From JBDNJM01 sp041687755 (GTDB lineage Bacteria > Planctomycetota > UBA1135 > GCA-002686595), in the NCBI GenBank assembly GCA_041687755.1, contig JBDNJM010000183.1:1-18369 (forward strand): a stretch of DNA of 18,369 nucleotides, written 5' to 3'. The notes below the pieces were generated by a model. It searched no databases, was not told the DNA's origin, and saw only the letters and a list, made by a program, of their open reading frames with translations. Positions 1 through 7,214 of this stretch are shown in pieces (positions within the stretch are counted from its first letter, which is position 1; every line of letters begins with the position of its first letter). The position numbers and the translations under genes are program-made.

Positions 1-1
1 A

Positions 2-172
2 GCACCCCCGCGCGTCCGCGAGCATGCGCGAACAACTGAGCGTCGACTCGTGAAGCGCTATCAAAGACTCGCCGCCACCAAACACTCGAACGTCGCCAAG
101 ACGGCGATCGCTCGAGAACTCGTCGGTCATCTCTGGGCATCAATCCACCCCGACATCGGCCTGGAGAAGTGA
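2..172 (+). CDS. IS110-like transposase, C-terminal fragment (runs off left edge)
   Basis: One frame is open from base 2 to the TGA at 170-172 and gives 56 residues. The end of the fragment reads RLVKRYQRLAATKH, then VAKTAIARELVGHLW, then IHPDIGLEK. This is the usual ending of IS110-family transposases: a basic R-Y-x-R-L segment, a short linker, then VA(V/I)AREL followed by a hydrophobic W-containing helix. The DEDD catalytic domain and most of the serine-containing domain would lie to the left, outside the window, so I cannot tell whether the element is intact. IS110 elements lack clear terminal inverted repeats, and I could not place the right end in the following 280 bp. The family call rests on motif memory only; other transposases with a similar basic tail are possible. 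Confidence 0.6.
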   Translation, partial: APPRVREHARTTERRLVKRYQRLAATKHSNVAKTAIARELVGHLWASIHPDIGLEK

Positions 173-455
173 GAACCTGGGGGCTGATCCGGACGGCCAG
201 AGACGAGGAGAGAGGCCTCGAACACTCTGTGTGCCACGGTCCCCGTGTGCGCGATCAGTGACTGAAGGCCTCATGACGGAACAAGCCAAGTGCGTGCTCG
301 ATCCGCGAATATCAGACTGACCGGCGTCGCTTCCGCAGGCCGTCCGGAACTGCCCCCGACCCTCTAGCAATGCACCGAAACCGACCGCGTTTCCGTGAGG
401 AACCGCGGTCAGGACTGCCGTGGCCTGATTGACAAGAGGACCTCCATATCAGAGC
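173..455. other. intergenic stretch between IS110-like fragment and murA-associated repeat
   Basis: No convincing gene is seen on either strand. The short open frames here have arginine/serine-rich composition with no recognisable motif. The right end of the IS110-like element should lie somewhere in this stretch, but no target-site junction or inverted repeat could be recognised by eye. Confidence 0.5.
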
Positions 456-578
456 GTGAAACAATGCGCGCAGTGCATTCCGCGAACGCTCTCGGCGCTC
501 CAACGCCGTCAGGCGATGGGCCGATGAGCACCTGCGAGGCACTTCGGCTGGGCAGCGCCATTTCTTCACGGCCTCTCA
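456..578 (-). repeat. stop-codon-anchored repeat, copy A (downstream of murA)
   Basis: Read on the minus strand, this stretch begins with the murA stop codon (TGA then GAGGC) and aligns along its length with copy C after mdh and, over the central part, with copy B after ruvA. Shared blocks are CGAAGTGCCTC, GGCCCATCGCCTG, a TGGAGCGC block and GCGCATTGTTTCAC at the far end. A small stem, CGCC-TGAC-GGCG, lies at 504-515. The frame that continues from murA past its TGA is open to 312 and contains AHRLTALERRERSRNAL. A GTG at 569-567 sits 6 nt after the stop and could start translation independently, with GAGAGG just upstream. Whether any peptide is made is unknown. Confidence 0.75.
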
Positions 579-1859
579 GTCTCCGCTGACGCGCTCGATG
601 TCCGCGCCGAGCGCGGCGAGGCGCTGCTCGATGCGCTGGTACCCGCGATCGATGTGATAGACGCGGTGCACGTTCGTTTCGCCCTCGGCGACCAGCCCGG
701 CAAGCACTAGGGCAGCGCTCGCGCGCAGGTCGGAAGCGGTCACGTGAGCGCCGGAGAGCCGAGCTGTGCCCTCAACCACCGCAGTGGCTTCCTGGCGCCG
801 CACCCGCGCGCCGAGGCGCACCAGCTCCGGCAGGTGCATGTAGCGATCGGGGTAGATCCGCTCGGTCACCAAGGAGACGCCGTCGGCCCGGCTCATCAAG
901 GCCATCCACTGGGCCTGGAGGTCGGTCGGAAAGCCCGGGAAGGGCTGGGTCGTCACGTCGGTCGGTCGCGGGCGCGTGCCGAAGCCCGACTCGCAGACCT
1001 CGATCCAGTCTTCGCCACGCTCGACGCCGAAGCCGGCCTCCCGGAGGCGGTCGATGAGGGCGGACAGGTGCCCGGGCTTGCAGCGCTCGACGCGCACCCT
1101 GCCGCCCGTGATGGCGCCGGCCACCAGGTAGGTGCCGGCCTCGATCCGATCGCTCATGACCTGGTGGCTGGCACCCCCCAAGGAGTCCACGCCATCGATC
1201 TCGAGTCGCGGCGAGCCGATCCCGTCGATCTTCGCGCCCATGGCGACGAGGCAGTGCGCGAGGTCTTCCACCTCGGGCTCGCAGGCCGCTCCCTGGATCA
1301 CGGTCGTGCCCTTGGCGAGGGTGGCGGCCATCATCACGTTCATCGTCCCCGTGACCGAGGGCCCGAACGCGGTGCCGAGGAACATCTCGGCGCCGCGCAG
1401 GCCGCCTGGCGGCGCCGTGGCGACGATGTACCCGTGCTCAACCTCGATGCTCGCTCCCAGCGCCTGCATGCCCTTGAGGTGCACGTCGATCGGCCGGACG
1501 CCGAACACGCAGCCTCCAGGCATGCTCACCTGAGCCCGGCCGAGCCGTGCCAGTAGGGGCCCGAGCACGCAGATCGAGCCCCGCATGCGGCGGACGTTGT
1601 CCCAGCCGGCCCGCTCGATGGGGCGCTCGACACCGTGCAGCCGCACCTCGCCGGAGTCGGCCTGACTCGCCTCCAGCCCCAGCTCCGCCAGGACCGCAAG
1701 CATGGTCTGCACGTCCGCCAGCCGGGGAGCGTTGGGCAGCACCAGCTCCTCCGTGGTCAAGAGCCCCGCCGCCATGATGGGCAAGACGGCATTTTTGGCG
1801 CCCGAGACCTCGAGGGTCCCGTTGAGCTGCGTACCGCCGCGCACAACGAATCGATCCAT
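576..1859 (-). CDS. murA: UDP-N-acetylglucosamine 1-carboxyvinyltransferase MurA
   Basis: MurA transfers enolpyruvate from PEP to UDP-GlcNAc in the cytoplasm, the first committed step of peptidoglycan synthesis. The 427-residue product matches the usual family length. Key residues line up with E. coli MurA: K22-N23 in SGAKNAVLP, the catalytic loop cysteine C117 in MPGGCVFGVRPID (the fosfomycin target in other species), D313 in FPTDLQAQWMAL and the arginine R379 in SDLRASAALVLAGL. Two EPT-fold inside-out barrels span the whole protein. I placed the start at the ATG giving MDRFVVRGG because that is where family homology begins; the frame is open for 64 more codons upstream but that part is proline/arginine-rich and not conserved in the family. 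The gene is divergent from the alpha-CTD/TPR gene and is directly followed by a dispersed repeat whose first bases form its stop codon. An intact MurA argues for a peptidoglycan-building organism. Confidence 0.95.
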   Translation of the reverse strand: MDRFVVRGGTQLNGTLEVSGAKNAVLPIMAAGLLTTEELVLPNAPRLADVQTMLAVLAELGLEASQADSGEVRLHGVERPIERAGWDNVRRMRGSICVLGPLLARLGRAQVSMPGGCVFGVRPIDVHLKGMQALGASIEVEHGYIVATAPPGGLRGAEMFLGTAFGPSVTGTMNVMMAATLAKGTTVIQGAACEPEVEDLAHCLVAMGAKIDGIGSPRLEIDGVDSLGGASHQVMSDRIEAGTYLVAGAITGGRVRVERCKPGHLSALIDRLREAGFGVERGEDWIEVCESGFGTRPRPTDVTTQPFPGFPTDLQAQWMALMSRADGVSLVTERIYPDRYMHLPELVRLGARVRRQEATAVVEGTARLSGAHVTASDLRASAALVLAGLVAEGETNVHRVYHIDRGYQRIEQRLAALGADIERVSGD

Positions 1860-1985
1860 GGCCTGTTGGAGGGGCCCCTCAGGGAGGCCCAGCTGGCGCC
1901 GATCGGGCGCACCTCGGGAGGTCGGCGGGGTGGGAGGCCCCCCCGGAATATCGGGAGCGGGCCGACGCGCGCCGGTGAAGGTCCC

Positions 1986-2014
1986 ACGATAGCCCCAGGA
2001 GGAGGCCTGGCGAA
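1986..2014 (-). promoter_or_regulatory. candidate murA promoter
   Basis: On the minus strand TTCGCC (2014-2009) is separated by 17 bp from TATCGT (1991-1986), about 127 bp upstream of the murA ATG. The -10-like hexamer sits in GGGGCTATCG, similar to GGGGCTATCT before the dehydrogenase gene at 9021. This is a by-eye sigma70-like match in GC-rich DNA. Confidence 0.35.
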
Positions 2015-2067
2015 GGCTCGCCCCGGACCCGGCCCACTTGTCGTTTCTCATTGGCCCCCCCCCCAGT

Positions 2068-2097
2068 TTGACCCGGCCCCCCCCGGTTGCCTACTCT
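2068..2097 (+). promoter_or_regulatory. candidate promoter of alpha-CTD/TPR gene with C8 in spacer
   Basis: TTGACC at 2068-2073 is followed after 18 bp by TACTCT at 2092-2097, which keeps the T, A and final T of a -10 box. The spacer contains the C8 run at 2077-2084, so slippage there would change the -35/-10 distance. The distance to the ATG at 2252 is about 150 bp, a long C-rich leader. Confidence 0.4.
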
Positions 2098-2251
2098 TGG
2101 CGGTTCGTTGATCCGCGTTCCGCGCGCTTCAGCCCCCTCCCGCAGCCGCCTCGCCCCCCCGCGCCCCGCCCCTCGGTCCGCCCCGGACCGCCCGAGCCCG
2201 GGACGGCCAGCACCGCTGCGACCCCCAAACGAGCCCATCACTCCGCTCCCA

Positions 2252-3985
2252 ATGTTCACCGAAGAGTCCGAACTCGACGTCCGGCCCGAAGACGAAGCGC
2301 AAGAAGTTGAGTCCCCCCAGGCCCAAGGCACCGAGGACGCGGCCGAGCCCGCGGCTGCCCCGGAAGTCAGGGCCGATGCCAAGGCCGATGCCAAGGCCGA
2401 AGACGCGATCGAGCCGATCGTCGCGGTCGAGTCGATCGTCGCGGACGAGTCGATCGTCGCGGACGAGTCGATCGTCGCGGACGAGTCCACTGGCGCGGAA
2501 GAGTCGATCGTCGCGGAAGAGTCGATCGTTGCGGACGAGTCCACTGGCGAGGACGAGCCGATCGACGAGGACGAGCCGATCGACGAGGACTACTACTCCT
2601 CCGACGACTACGAGTACGTGCCTCCGGTGCCCATCGCCCCGGTTGTGCCGGAGATGCCGCAGTTTGATCTCGCCGGCATCGAGAACCCGAGCTTCGCCAT
2701 GATCCAAGCCGGTCGCGTGAACGTGTTCACGACCCGTGGCGGACATCGCAAGTTCACCAACACCGTCGAAGAGATGGACTCGACCGGCGAGCCCGGTCGC
2801 CGCAGGGGCCTCGGCCTCTGGATGCTTGCCCGCTACGAAGATGCGGAGGCGCAACTCGCCGACTACACCGACGACGACGTCGCGACGTACACCCGCGCCC
2901 GCGGGCTCATGAGCCTCTCGCGGCCGGGCGAGGCGCAAGCCTTGTTCGACAAGCTCGCCGCCAAGTACCCGGAGGAGCCGCGCCCCAAGGGTGGCTCCAT
3001 CGAGGCCTCGCTTGAGAGCGAGCTAGCGAAGCTCGAAGAGGACGGCGACCCCGCCGCCGCGATCGATCTCGTCGAGAAGGCCCTCGACGCGGCGAGCCCC
3101 GGCTTCCGCGACTCCGCGGACGGCCACTACCTCGCCGGACGCATGCACGAGCTCGCGCGCCGCTTCGAGCACGCGATCGACCACTACCGGCGCGCCTTCG
3201 AGCTCGACCCCGATCTGCGCAGCAACATGGTCCACGGCGCCTATCTCGCTGAGCGCTGCGGCCTCGACGAGATGGCCCTGGAGCTTTACGAACGCCTGGT
3301 GAAGCTCAACCTGGCCGACCGTCCGGTTTTCCTGAACCTCGGCGTCCTGTACGAGGACCTCGGCCGCGACCAGGATGCCGCCGCCTGCTACGACGTTGTC
3401 GTCAACCAGTTCCCTACCGACACTCGCGCCCGCCTGTACCTGCAGGACGCGAAGTCGGCGATGGACATGTACTACGACGAGGATCTCGAGCGCAAAGAGG
3501 ACAAGCTCAACCAGATCCTGCGCATTCCTATCACCGACTTCGAGCTCTCGGTGCGCGCGCGGAACTGCCTCAACAAGATGCAGATCCACACGCTCGGCGA
3601 CCTGGTCACGAAGACCGAGCAGGAGCTGCTCTCCTACAAGAACTTCGGTGAGACCTCCCTCAACGAGATCAAGGAGATCCTGCGCTCGAAGGGCCTGCGC
3701 CTCGGCATGCCGCGCGAAGAGGCCGTCGCGAGTATCGAGTCGCGCGCGCGTCGCTCGGCGCCCGCCGGCGCGGAGAGCTCCGACGTGCACGACAAGCCCA
3801 TCACGGACCTACAGCTGTCGATCCGCGCCCGCCGCACGGTGGAAGCGCTCGGTTGCCTGACCGTCGGCGACATCGTCAAGCACTCGGCGGACGAGCTGCT
3901 GGGCATGCCGAACTTCGGCACGACCTCGCTGCAGGAACTCCGCAGCAAACTCGTCGACATGGGCGCCAAGCTCACCGGCGAGTAA
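2252..3985 (+). CDS. TPR protein with tandem RNA polymerase alpha C-terminal domains
   Basis: The product has 577 residues. Residues 1-110 are acidic and include the 18-bp-repeat segment (54-113), followed by a Y/D-rich stretch. Residues about 170-400 form TPR-like helix pairs, for example RRFEHAIDHYRRAFELDPD and DLGRDQDAAACYDVVV. Residues about 422-490 are a clear RpoA C-terminal domain: ITDFELSVRARNCL, then IHTLGDLV, then NFGETSLNEI and LRLGM. The arginine in VRARNCL corresponds to the DNA-contacting R265 of E. coli alpha. A second, more diverged alpha-CTD covers 514-577 (ITDLQLSIRARRTV, NFGTTSLQEL). No alpha N-terminal dimerisation domain is present, so this is not the polymerase subunit itself. 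It may bind UP-element-like DNA or activators and scaffold partners through the TPRs; that role is an inference. The ATG at 2252 was preferred to an upstream TTG at 2087 because the extension is low-complexity. ruvA follows after 26 bp. Confidence 0.85.
   Translation: MFTEESELDVRPEDEAQEVESPQAQGTEDAAEPAAAPEVRADAKADAKAEDAIEPIVAVESIVADESIVADESIVADESTGAEESIVAEESIVADESTGEDEPIDEDEPIDEDYYSSDDYEYVPPVPIAPVVPEMPQFDLAGIENPSFAMIQAGRVNVFTTRGGHRKFTNTVEEMDSTGEPGRRRGLGLWMLARYEDAEAQLADYTDDDVATYTRARGLMSLSRPGEAQALFDKLAAKYPEEPRPKGGSIEASLESELAKLEEDGDPAAAIDLVEKALDAASPGFRDSADGHYLAGRMHELARRFEHAIDHYRRAFELDPDLRSNMVHGAYLAERCGLDEMALELYERLVKLNLADRPVFLNLGVLYEDLGRDQDAAACYDVVVNQFPTDTRARLYLQDAKSAMDMYYDEDLERKEDKLNQILRIPITDFELSVRARNCLNKMQIHTLGDLVTKTEQELLSYKNFGETSLNEIKEILRSKGLRLGMPREEAVASIESRARRSAPAGAESSDVHDKPITDLQLSIRARRTVEALGCLTVGDIVKHSADELLGMPNFGTTSLQELRSKLVDMGAKLTGE
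2411..2590 (+). repeat. 10 x 18-bp in-frame tandem repeat
   Basis: Ten consecutive six-codon units with consensus E-S-I-V-A-D (variants EPIVAV, ESTGAE, ESIVAE, ESTGED, EPIDED twice) run exactly from 2411 to 2590 in the alpha-CTD/TPR gene. Several central units are nearly identical at DNA level (GAGTCGATCGTCGCGGAC), which points to recent expansion or homogenisation. A shorter 12-bp repeat coding A-D-A-K lies just before, at 2372-2400. The product is a strongly acidic, probably disordered tail. Confidence 0.9.
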
Positions 3986-4011
3986 CCAGACGCCCACCTG
4001 AGGCACGACTC

Positions 4012-4599
4012 TTGTACGAGTTCCTCCAAGGCGAGCCGGCCGGGCGCACCCCCGGCCGGCTCGTTCTACAAACGGCCGCCGGCATCGGCTTCGACCTGGC
4101 TGTGCCGACCGGAGCCAGCTTCGGGGACCAACTGCCGCTGCGCGTTTGGACGCACCTCGTCGTGCGCGAAGATGCCCACACGCTGTACGGGTTCCCGGAT
4201 CGGCCAACGCGACAACTCTTCAGGCTGCTGTTGAAGGTCAAGAAGGTCGGTCCCGGCGTGGCGCTCGCGCTGCTCTCCGGACTCCGGCCCGAAGAACTCC
4301 TGCAGGCCCTTCGCGATGGCGACGCCGTGGCGCTCACGCGGGTCAAGGGCATCGGCAAGAAGACTGCGGAGCAGATCCTGCTGGACCTCTCCGATCGCGT
4401 CGCCGAGATGGCCGCCGAGCTGCCGCGCGCCGCTGCGCCCGCCAGCAGCGACAGCTTGACCGAAGATGCCGTGGCCGCGCTGCTCTCGATCGGGTTCCCC
4501 GAGAAGGAGGCCCGCCTTCAAGTGGAGCGAGTGCTCGAGTCGGGCGCCGCGAAGGACATCGAGACGGTCCTGCGGCTCGCGCTCAAGGGCAAGGCGTGA
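4012..4599 (+). CDS. ruvA: Holliday junction branch migration protein RuvA
   Basis: RuvA tetramers bind the four-way DNA junction and load the RuvB motor during recombinational repair. The 195-residue product has the full three-domain layout: an OB-fold start (YEFLQGEPAGRTPGRLVLQ, then GIGFDLAVP), two helix-hairpin-helix motifs at about 76-84 (VKKVGPGVA) and 111-120 (VKGIGKKTAE), and a C-terminal RuvB-contacting domain from about 149 (LTEDAVAALLSIGF). I chose the TTG at 4012 because it yields the family-typical (M)YEFLQG start; the weak CTGAGG at 3998-4003 lies 8 nt before it. No ATG or GTG exists near this point in frame. It lies 26 bp behind the alpha-CTD/TPR gene and is probably co-transcribed with it. 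ruvB and ruvC are not in the window. A repeat copy (B) starts at its stop codon. Confidence 0.93.
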   Translation: MYEFLQGEPAGRTPGRLVLQTAAGIGFDLAVPTGASFGDQLPLRVWTHLVVREDAHTLYGFPDRPTRQLFRLLLKVKKVGPGVALALLSGLRPEELLQALRDGDAVALTRVKGIGKKTAEQILLDLSDRVAEMAAELPRAAAPASSDSLTEDAVAALLSIGFPEKEARLQVERVLESGAAKDIETVLRLALKGKA

Positions 4600-4682
4600 G
4601 CTGAATTGCCGCTTGGCTCAGGCGCTGGCCTAGCGAAGTGCCTTTCAGGTGCCCATTGGCCCATCGCCTTACGGCGCTTCGG
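4597..4682 (+). repeat. stop-codon-anchored repeat, copy B (downstream of ruvA)
   Basis: Beginning at the ruvA TGA, this shorter and more diverged copy shares GCGAAGTGCCT, CAGGTGC, GGCCCATCGCC and TACGGCGCTT with copies A and C. The stem CGCC-TTAC-GGCG lies at 4665-4676. In the shared reading frame it codes EVPFRCPLAHRLTAL, matching copy A at most positions. Here that frame is not the ruvA frame and is preceded by a TGA at 4602-4604. A GTG at 4638 would open a frame that runs to the start of serA. Confidence 0.65.
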
Positions 4683-4921
4683 TTTCAGCACCTTCAGCGA
4701 GTCGCCCCGACACGGGGATTCCGTCTGCCCATGCCGGCAGCGCATCCTCCAGGCGGCGGCGGGCTTAAGGGCACCTCTGCAACTCAGATCCCTAGCCTGC
4801 GTCCATGGGCCGCTGCAATCTACGCTGCGTCCCTTCGGAGCGGCTCCCGCCAGCAGCCCCCGACTTCTTCGCTTCCGATCCCCTCCCCGCGGCGTTCCCC
4901 GCCGCTCGCCAGAACAAACCC
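4683..4921. other. serA upstream region, nothing firm
   Basis: After copy B there are 239 bp before the serA ATG. Open frames cross the region, including one in phase with serA from 4805, but none shows a family motif. No convincing promoter could be picked out, though one is expected because ruvA and serA are unrelated in function and are separated by 322 bp. Confidence 0.4.
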
Positions 4922-6526
4922 ATGAGCGCGTCCCCCCGCGTCCTTATCTGCGACGAACTCGACCCCCGAGCGGCTGAGGTCCTCGTCGCCCGCGGCGTCG
5001 AGGCCGTCACCCGTACCGGCCTTGACGAGGCCCAGCTCGTCGACTTGGCGAATGAGTTCGACGGGTTCGTCGTGCGCTCGGCCACCAAGATCCCGGCCTC
5101 GGTCCTGCAGGCCGGCACGCGCCTGCGCGCCGTCGGTCGCGCGGGGATCGGCACGGACAACATCGACACCGCTGCCGCCACCCAGGCGGGCGTGGTCGTG
5201 ATGAACACGCCCGGGGGCAACACGCTCTCGACCGCGGAGCTCGCGCTCAGCCTGTGCCTAGCCCAGGCGCGCCACCTGCCCGAGGCCGACGCGCGCGTGC
5301 GTGCAGGCGGCTGGGACAAAAAGGGCCTGATGGGCACGGAGATCACCGGCAAGACGCTCGGCATCGTGGGCCTAGGCCGCGTGGGTCGGCTGCTCGCGGA
5401 GCGCGCGCTGGGGCTGCGCATGCAGGTCCTGGCTTTCGACCCGCACCTGCCCGCCGGCCCCGCCCCCGACCTTCCGGGCGTGCGCGTGGTCGCCGAACTG
5501 CAGGAGCTCCTGCCCGCAGTCGATTTCCTGAGCCTGCACGTGCCGTTGATCGACGCCACGCGCGGCTTGATCGGCCGCGAGGCCCTCGGGCTCATGCGCC
5601 CGACGGCCTATCTCGTGAACACCTCGCGCGGCGGGGTCGTCGACGAGGCCGCACTGGCCGTCGCCCTCGACGCCGGGGAGATCGCGGGCGCCGCACTCGA
5701 CGTGCTCGAACAAGAGCCGCCGCCCGCCGGGCACCCCCTGATTGGGCACCCCAAGATCTTGCTGACCCCGCACCTGGGCGCCTCCTCGTCGGAGGCCCAG
5801 TCGCGCGTCGCCGTGATGATCGCGGAGCAGCTGGCGGACCTGCTGCTCGACGGCCGCGTCCAGCACGCCGTCAACTTGCCGATGGGGCCCGAGTCCGGCG
5901 GGCCGGAGGCGATGGCGGCGCTGAAGCTCGTGGAGTGCCTCGGCCGCTTTGCCGCGGGCGCGATGCAGGCGCCGATCGCCAAGGTCGAACTCGCCCTGTG
6001 CGGCCCCATGGCCGAGCGCGGCGCAGACCTGCTGCGGCTCGGCGCCCTCAGCGGCCTGCTGGGGCCCACGATGGACACCCCGGTCAACCTCGTGAACGCC
6101 CCGCTGTTCGCTGAGGAGCGCGGCTGGCGGGTCCTGACCGCCTCAGAGGAAGCCTCCGTCTACCAGGGCGGGCACATCGGTTTGCGCGTCGAAGCCAAGG
6201 ACGGCACCGGCGTCCAACTGCGCGGCGCTTTGTTCGGCGATGCGCCGCGCATCGTGCGCGTCGATCGCGTGCAGGTTGACCTGCAGCCGTCCGGGCCCTT
6301 TCTGCTGACCCGGCACAACGACCGTCCCGGCGTGCTCGGTGCCATCGGCACGGTCCTCGGCGCCCACGGCATCAACGTCCGCCGAGTGGACCTAGGACGC
6401 CCCTCCGAAAGCGAAGACGCCCTGGCCCGCGCCTTCCTGAGCCTCGACAGCCTGCCGACCTCCGCGGCCCTTGACGAGCTGGCCGCCCTGAAGCCGATCC
6501 AGCGCCTGGACGCCTTCGAACTGTAG
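4922..6526 (+). CDS. serA: D-3-phosphoglycerate dehydrogenase (long form with ACT domain)
   Basis: SerA oxidises 3-phosphoglycerate to 3-phosphohydroxypyruvate with NAD+, the first step of serine synthesis. The 534-residue product is the long type. The substrate-binding domain holds GRAGIGTDNID (72-82). The Rossmann domain starts with GLGRVG (150-155). Catalytic residues are R236 in VNTSRGGVVDE, E265 in EQEP and H284 in LTPHLGASS. An intervening domain (about 320-455) and a C-terminal ACT domain (about 457-534, FLLTRHNDRPGVLGAIGTVL) complete it. The ACT domain is the usual site of serine feedback inhibition, which is expected but not visible here. I chose the ATG at 4922 (MSASPRVLICDELD) because family homology begins there; an in-frame ATG at 4805 would add 39 unrelated residues. 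The serB-type gene begins 4 bp after the TAG, so the two are an operon. Confidence 0.95.
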   Translation: MSASPRVLICDELDPRAAEVLVARGVEAVTRTGLDEAQLVDLANEFDGFVVRSATKIPASVLQAGTRLRAVGRAGIGTDNIDTAAATQAGVVVMNTPGGNTLSTAELALSLCLAQARHLPEADARVRAGGWDKKGLMGTEITGKTLGIVGLGRVGRLLAERALGLRMQVLAFDPHLPAGPAPDLPGVRVVAELQELLPAVDFLSLHVPLIDATRGLIGREALGLMRPTAYLVNTSRGGVVDEAALAVALDAGEIAGAALDVLEQEPPPAGHPLIGHPKILLTPHLGASSSEAQSRVAVMIAEQLADLLLDGRVQHAVNLPMGPESGGPEAMAALKLVECLGRFAAGAMQAPIAKVELALCGPMAERGADLLRLGALSGLLGPTMDTPVNLVNAPLFAEERGWRVLTASEEASVYQGGHIGLRVEAKDGTGVQLRGALFGDAPRIVRVDRVQVDLQPSGPFLLTRHNDRPGVLGAIGTVLGAHGINVRRVDLGRPSESEDALARAFLSLDSLPTSAALDELAALKPIQRLDAFEL

Positions 6527-6530
6527 GCGC

Positions 6531-7214
6531 GTGACGACCTTGCACGACGCCCCGCCGCCGTACCGCACCGTCGTTTTCGACTGCGACTCGACGCTCTCCA
6601 CCATCGAGGGCATCGACGAGTTGGCCGCGCTGAAGCTCGACGAGTCGGGGCGTGCCGAACTCGTCGAGCTGACCCACAGCGCGATGCGCGGCGACGTCCC
6701 GCTCGAAGAGGTTTACGCCCGTCGCATGGCCGCGGTGGCTCCGAGCCGCGCCGAGCTGGAGAAGATTGGGCGGCGCTACGTGGAGACAGCCCTGCCCGGC
6801 ACCATCGAGCTGTTCGCCGAGCTGCGCGCCGCCGGCGTCAAGCTCCGGATCGTGTCCGGCGGCCTGCGCCCGGCGGTGCTCGTGCTGGGCGCCGAGCTCG
6901 GCCTGGCGCCGGATCACGTGCACGCCGTGGACGTGCGATTCGACGCGCGCGGCGACTATCTCGACTTCGAACGCGACTCCCCGCTCGCCCGCTCGGGCGG
7001 CAAGCTCGAGCTGCTGCGCGAGCTGGGGGGCGCCGACGCGCTCGGACCGATCGCCTTGATCGGCGACGGAATGACCGACCTGGAGTGCGCCCCTGAACTT
7101 GCGCGCTTTGTCGCGTTCACTGGCGTCGTGCGCCGGGAGGCCGTGGTCGAACGAGCCCTCCACACGGTGGATACGCTTGACTTATCTGCCCTGCTGCCGC
7201 TCCTGATCGGCTGA
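6531..7214 (+). CDS. serB: HAD-family phosphoserine phosphatase
   Basis: The 227-residue product carries all HAD motifs. Motif I is FDCDST with nucleophile D17 and acid/base D19; motif II is VSGG (S109); a lysine in GGKLELL (K158) fits motif III; motif IV is GDGMTD with D179 and D183. The helical cap begins IEGIDELAALK, typical of SerB-like enzymes, in which an acidic residue of this segment binds phosphoserine. The start is a GTG at 6531, only 4 bp after serA, consistent with translational coupling. Context makes dephosphorylation of phosphoserine, the last step of the phosphorylated serine pathway, the most likely reaction. A related HAD phosphatase acting on another small phospho-compound cannot be excluded from sequence alone. 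Confidence 0.9.
   Translation: MTTLHDAPPPYRTVVFDCDSTLSTIEGIDELAALKLDESGRAELVELTHSAMRGDVPLEEVYARRMAAVAPSRAELEKIGRRYVETALPGTIELFAELRAAGVKLRIVSGGLRPAVLVLGAELGLAPDHVHAVDVRFDARGDYLDFERDSPLARSGGKLELLRELGGADALGPIALIGDGMTDLECAPELARFVAFTGVVRREAVVERALHTVDTLDLSALLPLLIG

Larger units (their letters stand above)
1860..2251. promoter_or_regulatory. divergent regulatory region murA / alpha-CTD gene
   Basis: This 392-bp stretch separates two divergently transcribed genes. It is very C-rich on the plus strand and has two homopolymers, C10 at 2055-2064 and C8 at 2077-2084. Open frames extend into it from both flanking genes, but their translations are low-complexity P/R/S-rich and are most likely untranslated leader. 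Candidate promoters for each direction are listed separately. Confidence 0.6.

Noticed and set aside
173..455. Bridge-RNA-like noncoding region of the IS110-like element
   Set aside because: In IS110-group elements the guide RNA is normally encoded on the side upstream of the transposase, which is outside the window. I saw no recognisable loop pattern here.
744..1556. 270-codon plus-strand frame inside murA
   Set aside because: It is antisense to an intact MurA with all active-site residues. Its composition is H/G/R-rich and shows no motif.
1860..2051. 64-codon upstream extension of murA from an ATG at 2051
   Set aside because: MurA homology begins exactly at MDRFVVRGG. The extension is low-complexity and would overlap the candidate murA promoter.
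2087..2251. 55-codon extension of the alpha-CTD/TPR gene from a TTG at 2087
   Set aside because: The extension is P/R/S-rich with no conserved feature, and the TTG lies inside the candidate promoter. The ATG at 2252 is simpler.
2411..2590. Possible CRISPR-like array
   Set aside because: The units are contiguous 18-bp repeats without spacers and lie in frame inside a gene.
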